The notes below the pieces were generated by a model. The model saw nothing but the letters and a program-made list of their open reading frames with translations. It was not told where the DNA came from and did no database searches. Both the position numbers and the translations under genes were made by a program. 64,000 nt of DNA from Citrobacter amalonaticus (GTDB lineage Bacteria > Pseudomonadota > Gammaproteobacteria > Enterobacterales > Enterobacteriaceae): NCBI RefSeq assembly GCF_002918555.1, contig NZ_PQMB01000002.1:659169-723168 (forward strand), read 5' to 3'. Shown in pieces: positions 30,389-39,308 of this stretch (the first letter of the stretch is position 1; every line of letters starts with the position of its first letter).

Positions 30389-31288
30389 ATGATTTTCAAT
30401 ATTCAGCGCTATTCCACTCATGATGGTCCAGGTATCCGTACCGTAGTGTTCCTTAAAGGATGCTCCCTGGGCTGTCGCTGGTGCCAGAACCCGGAAAGCC
30501 GCGCCCGGACGCAGGATCTTCTGTACGATGCGCGTCTTTGCCTGGAAGACTGCACGCTGTGCGCCCAGGCGGTACCAGGCGTGATTGAGCGCGCACTGAA
30601 TGGTCTGCTTATCCATCGCGAGAAAATCACCGATGAGAACCTTCTTGCGCTGACCGACTGCTGCCCTACCCAGGCGTTAACCGTCTGCGGCGAAATGAAA
30701 AGCGTGGAAGAGATCATGGCGACCGTTCTGCGCGACAAACCGTTTTACGATCGCAGCGGCGGCGGGATGACCCTTTCCGGCGGCGAGCCGTTTATGCAGC
30801 CGGAACTGGCGGCTGAACTGTTTAAAGCCAGCCATGATGCCGGTATTCACACCGCTGTCGAAACCTGTTTACACGTTCCCTGGAAGTATATTGAACCCTC
30901 CTTACCCCATGTTGATCTGTTTCTTGCCGATTTAAAGCATGTCGCCGATGCGCCGTTCAAACAGTGGACTGATGGCAGCGCCTCACGTGTGCTGGAGAAT
31001 CTGAAAAAGCTCGCCGCGGCGGGTAAAAAAATGATTATTCGTGTGCCGCTGATCCAGGGCTTTAACGCCGACGAAGAGGCCGTCAAAGCCATTACCGATT
31101 TTGCCGCTGACGAACTTCACGTCAGCGAGATTCATTTTCTGCCCTACCACACGCTGGGCATGAACAAATATCACTTACTCAGTCAACCCTACAATGCGCC
31201 GGATAAACCACTGGATGCGCCTGCCTTGCTCGATTTTGCACAGCAGTACGCCAGCAATAAAGGTTTAACCGCGACTCTACGAGGATAA
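30389..31288 (+). CDS. ybiY: Glycyl-radical enzyme activase YbiY (PflE)
   Basis: YbiY is a radical-SAM enzyme that installs the glycyl radical on its partner YbiW. The 299-residue protein has the activase CxxxCxxC motif in GCSLGCRWC (about residues 25-33). A ferredoxin-like insert with extra cysteines follows ([17 protein letters not shown]), then the SAM-binding SGGEPFMQ. The start is ATG 30389 behind AGAGG; E. coli annotations sometimes use a start about nine residues longer. ybiW begins 4 bp after its stop. Upstream are an FNR-like box and copy A of the shared motif. Confidence 0.9.
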   Translation: MIFNIQRYSTHDGPGIRTVVFLKGCSLGCRWCQNPESRARTQDLLYDARLCLEDCTLCAQAVPGVIERALNGLLIHREKITDENLLALTDCCPTQALTVCGEMKSVEEIMATVLRDKPFYDRSGGGMTLSGGEPFMQPELAAELFKASHDAGIHTAVETCLHVPWKYIEPSLPHVDLFLADLKHVADAPFKQWTDGSASRVLENLKKLAAAGKKMIIRVPLIQGFNADEEAVKAITDFAADELHVSEIHFLPYHTLGMNKYHLLSQPYNAPDKPLDAPALLDFAQQYASNKGLTATLRG

Positions 31289-31292
31289 TCTC

Positions 31293-33725
31293 ATGACCAT
31301 ACTGAAACTGGATACGCTCAGCGACCGCATCAAGGCGCATAAAACCGCGCTGGTACACATTGTGAAACCCCCGGTGTGTACCGAGCGCGCACAGCACTAC
31401 ACCACGATGTATCAGCAGCATCTGGATAAGCCGATTCCGGTGCGTCGCGCCCTGGCGCTGGCGCATCACCTCGCGCAGCGCACTATCTGGATCAAGCATG
31501 ACGAGCTGATTATCGGCAACCAGGCAAGCGAAGTCCGTGCCGCGCCGATCTTCCCGGAATACACCGTCTCGTGGATTGAAAAAGAGATCGACGACCTGGC
31601 GGATCGTCCAGGCGCGGGTTTTGCGGTCAGCGAAGAAAACAAACGCGTACTGCATGAAGTCTGCCCCTGGTGGCGCGGCCAGACCGTGCAGGATCGCTGC
31701 TACGGTATGTTTACCGATGAGCAAAAAGGTCTGCTGGAAACCGGGATTATCAAAGCTGAAGGCAATATGACCTCCGGTGACGCACACCTGGCGGTCAACT
31801 TCCCCTTGCTGCTGGAAAAAGGTATCGATGGTCTGCGCGATAAAGTGGCGGAACGTCGCTCGCGTATCAACCTGACCGTGCTTGACGATCTGCATGGCGA
31901 TCAGTTCCTGAAAGCTATCGATATCGTGCTGGACGCCGTGAGCCTTCATATCAAACGTTTTGCCGGTCTGGCGCGTGAGATGGCAGCGAAAGAGCCGCGC
32001 GAAAGTCGCCGCAGCGAACTGCTGACCATGGCGGAAAACTGTGATGTCATCGCCCATCAGCCCCCGCAAACTTTCTGGCAGGCGCTACAGCTCTGCTATT
32101 TCATCCAGCTGATTCTGCAAATTGAATCCAACGGTCACTCCGTGTCATTTGGTCGTATGGATCAGTATCTCTATCCGTACTACCGTCGCGACGTCGAGCT
32201 GAACCAGACGCTGGATCGCGAACATGCCATTGAACTGCTGCACAGCTGCTGGCTGAAGTTGCTGGAAGTGAACAAAATCCGCTCAGGCTCTCACTCCAAA
32301 GCTTCTGCGGGCAGCCCGCTGTATCAGAACGTGACCATTGGTGGTCAAAATCTGCTTAACGGTCAGCCGATGGACGCCGTCAACCCGCTCTCCTACGCCA
32401 TTCTGGAATCCTGCGGTCGTCTGCGCTCCACGCAGCCAAACCTGAGCGTGCGCTATCACGCCGGGATGAGTAATGATTTCCTGGATGCCTGCGTGCAGGT
32501 GATCCGCTGCGGCTTTGGAATGCCCGCGTTTAACAACGATGAAATCGTCATCCCGGAATTTATTAAGCTCGGTATTGAACCGCAGGATGCCTATGACTAT
32601 GCGGCGATTGGCTGCATCGAAACCGCCGTTGGCGGCAAATGGGGCTACCGCTGTACCGGCATGAGCTTTATTAACTTCGCCCGCGTGATGCTGGCAGCGC
32701 TGGAAGGCGGTCGTGACGCCACCAGTGGGAAAGTGTTCCTGCCGCAGGAAAAAGCGCTCTCTGCCGGTAACTTCACCCACTTCGATGAAGTGATGGACGC
32801 CTGGGATGCGCAAATTCGCTACTACACGCGGAAATCGATCGAAATTGAGTATGTGGTCGATACCATGCTGGAAGAAAATGTTCACGATATTCTCTGCTCG
32901 GCGCTGGTGGATGATTGTATCGAACGCGCAAAAAGCATTAAGCAAGGCGGCGCAAAGTACGACTGGGTATCGGGTTTGCAGGTGGGTATTGCCAACCTCG
33001 GCAACAGCCTGGCGGCGGTGAAGAAACTGGTCTTTGAACAGGGGGCGATTGGGCAGCAACAGCTGGCGGCGGCGCTGGCGGATGATTTTGACGGTCTGAC
33101 TCACGAGCAGTTGCGCCAGCGTCTGATCAACGGCGCGCCGAAGTACGGTAATGATGACGATACCGTCGATACGCTGCTGGCTCGTGCCTACCAGACCTAC
33201 ATTGACGAACTGAAGCAGTACCATAACCCGCGCTATGGCCGTGGCCCGGTTGGCGGCAATTACTACGCGGGCACCTCTTCTATCTCCGCAAACGTACCGT
33301 TTGGCGCGGCAACCATGGCAACGCCGGATGGCCGTAAAGCGCATACCCCACTGGCAGAAGGCGCCAGCCCGGCATCCGGAACGGATCATCTTGGTCCGAC
33401 CGCGGTCATTGGGTCCGTGGGCAAGCTGCCTACCGGTTCAATTCTCGGCGGCGTGTTACTGAACCAGAAGCTGAACCCGACCACGCTGGAGAATGAATCC
33501 GACAAGCAGAAGCTGATGGTGCTGCTGCGTACCTTCTTTGAAGTACATAAAGGCTGGCACATTCAGTACAACATCGTCTCCCGTGAAACGCTGCTGGAAG
33601 CGAAAAAACACCCGGATCAGTATCGTGACCTGGTGGTGCGAGTGGCAGGTTACTCTGCCTTCTTCACCGCGCTTTCACCCGATGCGCAGGATGATATCAT
33701 TGCGCGTACGGAACATATGCTGTAA
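31293..33725 (+). CDS. ybiW: Glycyl radical enzyme YbiW (PflF), anhydrosugar-phosphate lyase type
   Basis: This is an 810-residue glycyl radical enzyme. The active-site cysteine Cys441 with Glu443 is in IGCIETA, and the radical glycine Gly786 is in RVAGYSAFF near the C-terminus. It is oxygen-sensitive and needs YbiY. The E. coli enzyme has been reported to open 1,5-anhydroglucitol 6-phosphate to 1-deoxyfructose 6-phosphate, which FsaA then cleaves. I recall this from the literature and cannot test it here. Length and sequence agree with E. coli YbiW throughout, so the same reaction is likely. Confidence 0.92.
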   Translation: MTILKLDTLSDRIKAHKTALVHIVKPPVCTERAQHYTTMYQQHLDKPIPVRRALALAHHLAQRTIWIKHDELIIGNQASEVRAAPIFPEYTVSWIEKEIDDLADRPGAGFAVSEENKRVLHEVCPWWRGQTVQDRCYGMFTDEQKGLLETGIIKAEGNMTSGDAHLAVNFPLLLEKGIDGLRDKVAERRSRINLTVLDDLHGDQFLKAIDIVLDAVSLHIKRFAGLAREMAAKEPRESRRSELLTMAENCDVIAHQPPQTFWQALQLCYFIQLILQIESNGHSVSFGRMDQYLYPYYRRDVELNQTLDREHAIELLHSCWLKLLEVNKIRSGSHSKASAGSPLYQNVTIGGQNLLNGQPMDAVNPLSYAILESCGRLRSTQPNLSVRYHAGMSNDFLDACVQVIRCGFGMPAFNNDEIVIPEFIKLGIEPQDAYDYAAIGCIETAVGGKWGYRCTGMSFINFARVMLAALEGGRDATSGKVFLPQEKALSAGNFTHFDEVMDAWDAQIRYYTRKSIEIEYVVDTMLEENVHDILCSALVDDCIERAKSIKQGGAKYDWVSGLQVGIANLGNSLAAVKKLVFEQGAIGQQQLAAALADDFDGLTHEQLRQRLINGAPKYGNDDDTVDTLLARAYQTYIDELKQYHNPRYGRGPVGGNYYAGTSSISANVPFGAATMATPDGRKAHTPLAEGASPASGTDHLGPTAVIGSVGKLPTGSILGGVLLNQKLNPTTLENESDKQKLMVLLRTFFEVHKGWHIQYNIVSRETLLEAKKHPDQYRDLVVRVAGYSAFFTALSPDAQDDIIARTEHML

Positions 33726-33730
33726 TCCCA

Positions 33731-33762
33731 AATGCCCGGTGGCGTTTCGCTCGCCGGGCATT
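33731..33762. terminator. Hairpin after ybiW
   Basis: AATGCCCGG and CCGGGCATT form a 9-bp stem around 14 bases. No long T run follows, so it may reduce rather than stop transcription into ybiV, or protect the ybiW message. Confidence 0.45.
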
Positions 33763-33766
33763 CACG

Positions 33767-33778
33767 TTTCGAATGAAA
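33767..33778 (+). promoter_or_regulatory. Shared 12-bp motif, copy B (ybiV promoter)
   Basis: TTTCGAATGAAA, identical to copies A and C. It lies between ybiW and ybiV, 69 bp upstream of the ybiV start and immediately upstream of a CRP-like site. Confidence 0.5.
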
Positions 33779-33784
33779 TAAATT

Positions 33785-33800
33785 TGTGCATTAGCTCACA
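33785..33800 (+). promoter_or_regulatory. CRP-like site upstream of ybiV
   Basis: TGTGC, six bases, TCACA, flanked by AATT and TT, matches the CRP consensus TGTGA-N6-TCACA with one mismatch. It lies about 48 bp upstream of the ybiV start. Catabolite control would fit a sugar phosphatase. Confidence 0.55.
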
Positions 33801-33847
33801 TTGTTATTAAAATGTTTCTGGTCGCAGTTTTGAGCCAGGAGCTATGT

Positions 33848-34663
33848 ATGACCGTTAAAGTTATCGTCACCGATATGGACGGAACTTTTCTCAATGACGC
33901 CAAAAAGTACGATCACGCACGATTTATGGCGCAGTATCATGAACTGAAAAAAAGAGAGATTGAATTTGTCGTCGCCAGCGGTAATCAGTATTACCAGCTT
34001 ATCTCCTTCTTCCCCGAGCTAAAAAACGAAATCTCCTTTGTTGCCGAAAATGGCGCATTGGTGTTTGAGCATGGCAAGCAACGCTTTCACGGTGAGCTTA
34101 CCCGGCATGAATCACGCATCGTCATTGGCGAGTTGCTAAAAGATAAGCAGCTCAACTTTGTCGCCTGCGGTCTGAAAAGCGCTTATGTCAGCGAAAACGC
34201 CCCTGAATCCTTCGTGGCGCTGATGGCAAAGCATTATCACCGTCTCCTGCCGGTAAAGGATTATCACGATATTGATGATGTCCTGTTTAAATTCTCGCTA
34301 AATCTGCCGGACCAGCAGATCCCATTCGTTATCGACAAACTGCACGCGTCACTGGACGGCATTATGAAGCCGGTCACCAGTGGTTTTGGCTTTATTGACC
34401 TGATTATCCCGGGGCTGCACAAAGCGAACGGCATTAGTCGCCTGCTGAAAAGCTGGGATCTTTCGCCACAAAATGTGGTTGCTATAGGCGACAGCGGCAA
34501 CGATGCAGAAATGCTGAAAATGGCGCGCTACTCCTTCGCCATGGCAAATGCGGCTGAGAACATCAAAGCGATTGCCCGTTACCAGACTGATGACAACAAT
34601 CATCAGGGCGCGCTGAACGTGATTCAGGCGGTGCTCGACAATGCCCCGCCTTTTAACGTCTGA
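33848..34663 (+). CDS. ybiV: Sugar phosphatase YbiV (SupH)
   Basis: This is a 271-residue HAD phosphatase with a type IIB cap. Motif I is [10 protein letters not shown] (Asp9 and Asp11), motif II is VASGN and motif IV is [12 protein letters not shown]. coli YbiV acts on fructose 1-phosphate, ribose 5-phosphate and glucose 6-phosphate. The start is ATG 33848 behind AGGAG; a longer in-frame start at 33812 would add 12 residues. Its promoter region carries copy B of the shared motif and a CRP-like site. It is a paralogue of YbjI (8897). Confidence 0.92.
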   Translation: MTVKVIVTDMDGTFLNDAKKYDHARFMAQYHELKKREIEFVVASGNQYYQLISFFPELKNEISFVAENGALVFEHGKQRFHGELTRHESRIVIGELLKDKQLNFVACGLKSAYVSENAPESFVALMAKHYHRLLPVKDYHDIDDVLFKFSLNLPDQQIPFVIDKLHASLDGIMKPVTSGFGFIDLIIPGLHKANGISRLLKSWDLSPQNVVAIGDSGNDAEMLKMARYSFAMANAAENIKAIARYQTDDNNHQGALNVIQAVLDNAPPFNV

Positions 34664-34667
34664 TGAT

Positions 34668-34693
34668 AACCGGAGCCCTGGCTCCGGTTTTTC
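34668..34693 (+). terminator. ybiV terminator
   Basis: AACCGGAGCC and GGCTCCGGTT form a strong GC-rich stem followed by TTT just after the ybiV stop. Confidence 0.85.
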
Positions 34694-34852
34694 GTGACCC
34701 TGGTTGGTCAGAAATTTGCTAACTCAGCGCGGGCATAAGCGTAAATAACGCCAGCGGCCAGATAGATAACGTTTTTTACCCATCGCCGTTGATTTTCCCT
34801 CTTGTGCGCAAAATCAATTTTTTAAACTTGCATTAACTTTTTCATAACTTAT

Positions 34853-34873
34853 ATTATCATTTGTAATGATAAT
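34853..34873. promoter_or_regulatory. AT-rich inverted repeat upstream of ybiU
   Basis: ATTATCAT and ATGATAAT are perfect 8-bp arms around TTGTA, about 32 bp upstream of the ybiU start and next to copy C of the shared motif. The GATAAT-type arms recall Fur box units, but the arrangement is not a canonical Fur box. Confidence 0.4.
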
Positions 34874-34876
34874 TTG

Positions 34877-34888
34877 TTTCGAATGAAA
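34877..34888 (+). promoter_or_regulatory. Shared 12-bp motif, copy C (ybiU leader)
   Basis: TTTCGAATGAAA followed by GTTAT, matching copy A over 17 bases in opposite orientation. It lies only 16 bp upstream of the ybiU ATG, a position suited to repression. Confidence 0.5.
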
Positions 34889-34904
34889 GTTATGCGAGGT
34901 GGTT

Positions 34905-36167
34905 ATGGCTTTTACCTTCACAAGCGACACATTGCCGGTCGATCACAAAGCGGCAATCCGCCAGATGAAAAAAGAACTGCGGGCACAGCCCGGAGACGTT
35001 CAGCAGGTTTTCAATCAGCTTAGCGACGCCATCGCGAGCCGCGTGGCTGAAATCAATGCTCTGAAATCACAAGGTGCGCCGGTCTGGCCTGAACTGGCGT
35101 ATGCCGATATCAAAGACGGCACTATCACCGCACAACAGCAGGAACAGATTAAGCGTCGGGGATGCGCAGTGGTTAAAGGACACTTCCCTCGCGCACAGGC
35201 GCTGGCCTGGGATCAATCGATGCTTGATTACCTGGATCGCAACCATTTCGACGAGGTGTACAAGGGGCCGGGGGATAATTTTTTTGGCACATTAACGGCT
35301 TCACGCCCGGAGATTTACCCGATTTACTGGTCGCAGGCGCAAATGCAGGCTCGCCAGAGCGAAGAGATGGCTAACGTGCAGTCTTTTCTTAACCGCCTGT
35401 GGACCTTTGAAAGCGATGGCAGGCAGTGGTTTAACCCGGATATCAGCGTGATTTACCCGGACAGGATCCGCCGTCGCCCGCCGGGTACAACCTCGAAGGG
35501 TCTGGGCGCACATACCGACTCTGGCGCGCTGGAGCGCTGGCTGCTCCCTGCTTATCAGCGCGTTTTCGCGAATGTGTTTAATGGCAACCTGGCAAAATAC
35601 GATCCGTGGCAGGCCGCCCACCGTACTGAAGTGGAAGAATACACGGTTGAGAACACGACCAAATGTTCAGTATTCCGGACCTTCCAGGGCTGGACAGCCC
35701 TGTCTGATATGCTGCCAGGCCAGGGATTACTGCATGTGGTGCCCATCCCGGAAGCGATGGCATATATCCTGCTACGCCCGTTACTTGATGATGTGCCGGA
35801 AGATGAACTGTGTGGCGTCTCGCCGGGCAGAGTCTTGCCGGTCTCTGAGAAATGGCATCCCTTGTTGATTGAGGCGCTCACCAGCATTCCGCAACTGGAA
35901 GCCGGAGACTCCGTCTGGTGGCATTGTGATGTGATTCACTCTGTCGCTCCGGTCGAAAATCAGCAGGGCTGGGGCAACGTGATGTATATTCCGGCGGCGC
36001 CAATGTGTGAAAAGAATCTGGCTTACGCGCACAAAGTCAAAGAGGCGCTGGAGAAAGGCGCATCGCCAGGGGATTTTCCGCGCGAAGATTATGAGACTCA
36101 CTGGGAAGGACGTTTCACGCCCGCCGATCTGAACATTCACGGTAAGCGCGCGCTGGGAATGGAATAA
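34905..36167 (+). CDS. ybiU: YbiU, DUF1479 protein, predicted iron/2-oxoglutarate oxygenase fold
   Basis: This 420-residue protein belongs to the YbiU/DUF1479 family, which adopts the double-stranded beta-helix of 2-oxoglutarate/Fe(II) oxygenases. An HxD pair is present in GLGAHTDSGALERW and a distal histidine in WWHCDVIHSVAP, consistent with a metal facial triad. The substrate is unknown. I chose ATG 34905 (MAFTFTSDTL); a GTG at 34899 is an alternative. It follows ybiV in the same direction but behind a terminator, with its own promoter region carrying an inverted repeat and copy C of the shared motif. Confidence 0.87.
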   Translation: MAFTFTSDTLPVDHKAAIRQMKKELRAQPGDVQQVFNQLSDAIASRVAEINALKSQGAPVWPELAYADIKDGTITAQQQEQIKRRGCAVVKGHFPRAQALAWDQSMLDYLDRNHFDEVYKGPGDNFFGTLTASRPEIYPIYWSQAQMQARQSEEMANVQSFLNRLWTFESDGRQWFNPDISVIYPDRIRRRPPGTTSKGLGAHTDSGALERWLLPAYQRVFANVFNGNLAKYDPWQAAHRTEVEEYTVENTTKCSVFRTFQGWTALSDMLPGQGLLHVVPIPEAMAYILLRPLLDDVPEDELCGVSPGRVLPVSEKWHPLLIEALTSIPQLEAGDSVWWHCDVIHSVAPVENQQGWGNVMYIPAAPMCEKNLAYAHKVKEALEKGASPGDFPREDYETHWEGRFTPADLNIHGKRALGME

Positions 36168-36181
36168 TGCAACCTGAACCG

Positions 36182-36592
36182 CACCTGTAGCGTGAAAGAC
36201 GACAACCGTCCATTTTCCCTGAGTATTTCGTGTGACAGGCAGGCGGCAAACCGGTGAGTCCCCGGGAGCATATATCAGTAAATGACCGGGGTGAACAGGT
36301 GTAGCCAACACACCTGTAGCGTGAAAGACGACAACCATCCATTTTCCCTGAGTATTTCGCGTTACAGGCAGGCGGCAAACCGGTGAGTCCCCGGGAGCTT
36401 ACATCTGTAAGTGACCGGGGTGAACAGGTGCAGCCAACACACCTGTAACGTGAAAGACGACAACCATCCATTTTCCCTAAGTATTTCGTGTGACAGGCAG
36501 GCGGCAAACCGGTGAGCCCCGGGAGCTTACATCAGTAAGTGACCGGGGTGAACAGGTGCAGCCAACACACCTGTAACGTGAAAGACGACGGG
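36182..36592. repeat. Tandem ERIC array: three full units and a partial fourth
   Basis: The unit beginning CACCTGTAGCGTGAAAGACG recurs at 36182, 36311, 36440 and 36568, giving periods of 129, 129 and 128 bp. Each full unit contains the ERIC core GGGAGCTTAC...GTAAGTGACCGGGGTGA (first copy slightly diverged), which folds as a long hairpin, and GCAGCCAACACACCTG. The array fills the whole gap between the convergent genes ybiU and ybiT. Single ERICs are about 127 bp; tandem arrays are less common. Confidence 0.85.
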
Positions 36593-36596
36593 AAAA

Positions 36597-38189
36597 TTAT
36601 TCGATACCTTTACTGCGCAGATAATCTTCGTAATTACCGCTGAAGTCCACCACGCGTTCCGGGGTGATTTCCAGCACGCGAGTTGCCAGCGAGCTTACAA
36701 ACTCACGGTCGTGAGAAACGAAAATCAGGGTGCCCTGATACATTTCCAGCGCCATGTTCAGTGATTCGATCGATTCCATATCCAGGTGGTTAGTCGGTTC
36801 GTCCATTACCAGAATGTTCGGTTTCTGCATCATCAGTTTACCAAACAACATACGACCCTTTTCACCACCGGAGAGCACTTTCGCCGGTTTTTTAATATCG
36901 TCCTGGCTGAACAACAGGCGTCCAAGAATACTGCGTACCGCCTGCTCGTCGTCGCCTTCCTGTTTCCACTGACTCATCCATTCGAATACCGTTAAGTCAT
37001 TTTCGAATTCATATTCGTGATCCTGCGCGTAATAGCCAATACGCGCATTCTCTGACCATTTCACGGTACCGCTGTCTGCTTCCAGATCGCCCACCAGCGT
37101 TTTCAGCAGCGTGGACTTACCCACGCCGTTGGTCCCCAGTACCGCGAGCTTTTCGCCCACTTCCAGCAGCAGGTTAACGCCTTTAAACAGCGGGCCGTTA
37201 TCAAAGCCTTTTGCGAGCGCTTCCACTTCCAGCGCGTTGCGGAACAGTTTCTTGTCCTGTTCAAAACGGATGAACGGGTTCTGACGACTGGAGGCTTTCA
37301 CCTCATCGAGCTTAATTTTATCAATCTGACGGGCACGGGAGGTTGCCTGACGAGATTTCGAAGCGTTAGCGCTAAAGCGGCTGACGAAGGATTGCAGGTC
37401 TGCAATCTGCGCTTTTTTCTTGGCGTTATCGGCCAGCAGACGCTCACGCGCCTGAGTGGCCGCAGTCATATATTCATCGTAGTTACCGGGGTAAATACGC
37501 AGCTCGCCGTAATCCAGATCCGCCATGTGCGTACAGACCATGTTCAGGAAGTGACGGTCGTGCGAAATAATGATCATGGTGCTGTCACGTTCGTTAAGCA
37601 CCTGCTCCAGCCAGCGGATGGTATCAATGTCCAGGTTGTTGGTCGGTTCGTCGAGCAGCAGAATATCCGGATTGGAAAACAGCGCCTGCGCCAGCAGCAC
37701 ACGCAGCTTCCAGCCGGGTGCCACTTCACTCATCGGACCGTAATGTTGCTCAACGGGAATGCCGACACCGAGTAACAGTTCACCCGCGCGCGCCTCCGCA
37801 GAATAACCATCCATTTCGCCGTATTTGACCTCAAGATCGGCCACTTTATAGCCGTCTTCCTCGCTCATTTCCGGCAGCGAATAAATACGGTCACGCTCCT
37901 GCTTTACTTCCCACAGTTCACCATGTCCCATAATTACGGTGTCGAGTACGGTGAACGCTTCAAACGCAAACTGATCCTGGCGCAGCTTACCGATGCGCTC
38001 GTTGGGATCGAGAGAAACGTTGCCCAGCGTCGGCTCCAGGTCGCCGCCGAGAATTTTCATAAAGGTGGATTTACCGCTACCGTTCGCGCCAATCAGGCCG
38101 TAACGGTTGCCGCCGCCAAATTTGACGGAAATATTTTCGAACAGCGGCTTACTGCCGAACTGCATGGTGACGTTGCTGGAAACTAACAC
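36597..38189 (-). CDS. ybiT: ABC-F ATPase YbiT
   Basis: YbiT is a cytoplasmic ABC-F protein with two ATP-binding modules and no membrane part; ABC-F proteins act on ribosomes. The 530-residue protein has Walker A GANGSGKS and GTNGVGKS. Walker B segments ending [11 protein letters not shown] and [11 protein letters not shown] precede a charged linker with [23 protein letters not shown] (about residues 270-292). Length matches E. coli YbiT exactly. It ends against the ERIC array and is divergent from the phosphatase gene at 38346. Confidence 0.94.
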   Translation of the reverse strand: MLVSSNVTMQFGSKPLFENISVKFGGGNRYGLIGANGSGKSTFMKILGGDLEPTLGNVSLDPNERIGKLRQDQFAFEAFTVLDTVIMGHGELWEVKQERDRIYSLPEMSEEDGYKVADLEVKYGEMDGYSAEARAGELLLGVGIPVEQHYGPMSEVAPGWKLRVLLAQALFSNPDILLLDEPTNNLDIDTIRWLEQVLNERDSTMIIISHDRHFLNMVCTHMADLDYGELRIYPGNYDEYMTAATQARERLLADNAKKKAQIADLQSFVSRFSANASKSRQATSRARQIDKIKLDEVKASSRQNPFIRFEQDKKLFRNALEVEALAKGFDNGPLFKGVNLLLEVGEKLAVLGTNGVGKSTLLKTLVGDLEADSGTVKWSENARIGYYAQDHEYEFENDLTVFEWMSQWKQEGDDEQAVRSILGRLLFSQDDIKKPAKVLSGGEKGRMLFGKLMMQKPNILVMDEPTNHLDMESIESLNMALEMYQGTLIFVSHDREFVSSLATRVLEITPERVVDFSGNYEDYLRSKGIE

Positions 38190-38345
38190 GGGGTTATATC
38201 CTGAAAAATGAGAATGAGAAGTGTGATAAACCAGACATTATGCCAGCAAACGCAAAAGTTTTCACGCCTGCGATAAAATCCTCTCCAGCCGCTATGATAT
38301 GGTTGAATTTCAGTGCGGTAAGCATGACAACGCAAGAGGATATCC

Positions 38346-39128
38346 ATGACAGCTCAGCCACACCATCCCGCATTCCTGGCGCTCCAGGGAGGAATTAACT
38401 TTCGTGACCTGGGAGGCCAGCGTACGGCAGAGGGGCGCCGTATCCGTCAGGGCAAGTTATTACGTTCCGGCGCGCTGCATCAGATGACGGCCGACGATCT
38501 GGGACAACTTGGCGAGATCCCACTCAGTCGGGTACTTGATTATCGCGATCCAACGGAAGCCAGTCACCGCCCCGATCGCCTGAGTGCCGGGGCGCATTAT
38601 CTCAACGCGCCAGCCAATCCGGTTGTCAGCGACGTCAATGCGAAAGTGACCGAGTTTAGTGCCGCCATGCTCGATACACTCGATGGCGAGAAATTTATGC
38701 TGGAGCTTTATCGCCAGTTACCGTTTAACAACGCCGCCTATCGCCAGCTCTCACAGTGGTTAACGGAGCCGTTCGACGGTGCACTTTTGCAACACTGTGC
38801 CGTAGGTAAAGACCGTACCGGCATCGGCTGCGCGCTGACGCTGTTTGCGCTGGGCTGCGACAGCGACACCGTCATGGAAGAGTACCTGTTAACCCATGGA
38901 ATGCTGGCGCAGACAGAAGACGAAATACTAAACTGGTTAGGCGACAGCCTGAGCGCGCGTGGACGGAAAAACCTGTCAGCAATACTGGCGGTACGCGAAT
39001 CTTATTTAGCCGAAGCGCTTCGCGCAATTCATCAGCGCTATCATCATATTGATACCTGGCTGGAGCAGGAATATCAGCTAACCCCGCAAGTGCGTGCCAG
39101 TATACAGTCGCGTCTGCTGACGGAGTGA
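38346..39128 (+). CDS. Protein-tyrosine-phosphatase-like phosphatase (HCAVGKDRTG)
   Basis: This 260-residue protein starts with the family block GGINFRDLGGQRT (about residues 15-27) and has the P-loop HCAVGKDRTG with catalytic Cys151 and Arg157. The lysine-containing loop resembles MptpB/LipA-type atypical phosphatases (Y_phosphatase3), which can act on phosphotyrosine, phosphoserine or phosphoinositides. There is no signal peptide, so it is cytoplasmic. An AGAGGAT ribosome site precedes the ATG. I recall no gene at this spot in E. coli K-12. Its substrate is unknown. Confidence 0.82.
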   Translation: MTAQPHHPAFLALQGGINFRDLGGQRTAEGRRIRQGKLLRSGALHQMTADDLGQLGEIPLSRVLDYRDPTEASHRPDRLSAGAHYLNAPANPVVSDVNAKVTEFSAAMLDTLDGEKFMLELYRQLPFNNAAYRQLSQWLTEPFDGALLQHCAVGKDRTGIGCALTLFALGCDSDTVMEEYLLTHGMLAQTEDEILNWLGDSLSARGRKNLSAILAVRESYLAEALRAIHQRYHHIDTWLEQEYQLTPQVRASIQSRLLTE

Positions 39129-39308
39129 TATTGCATCAGATATCGCAGAGGCAGGCGGTAAAACGAGAAAGGACGAAAATGGCAAAAAAACGTGATTTCG
39201 TACACATCTGAATTCCCTGTTACCCGGAATGCACATATAATGCGCTTCCAACACGACAGAATTCTCAACCCAATAGCCTGCCTGGCACTGAATCTCGCAT
39301 ACATGAAC

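Noticed and set aside
31179-32069. Minus-strand open frame of 296 codons across the ybiY-ybiW junction
   Set aside because: It overlaps two well-supported genes and has no similarity I recognise.
32283-33389. Minus-strand open frame of 368 codons
   Set aside because: Antisense shadow of the glycyl radical enzyme gene ybiW, with no recognisable domain.
36115-36507. Minus-strand open frame of 130 codons with a 43-residue repeat containing KMDGCRLSRYR
   Set aside because: It is the tandem ERIC array read in one frame; 129 bp is divisible by three, so the repeat stays open. It lacks a credible ribosome site and overlaps the ybiU 3' end.
36182-36592. Possible CRISPR array
   Set aside because: Units are about 129 bp and nearly identical throughout, with no short repeats separated by unique spacers. 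The sequence matches ERIC.
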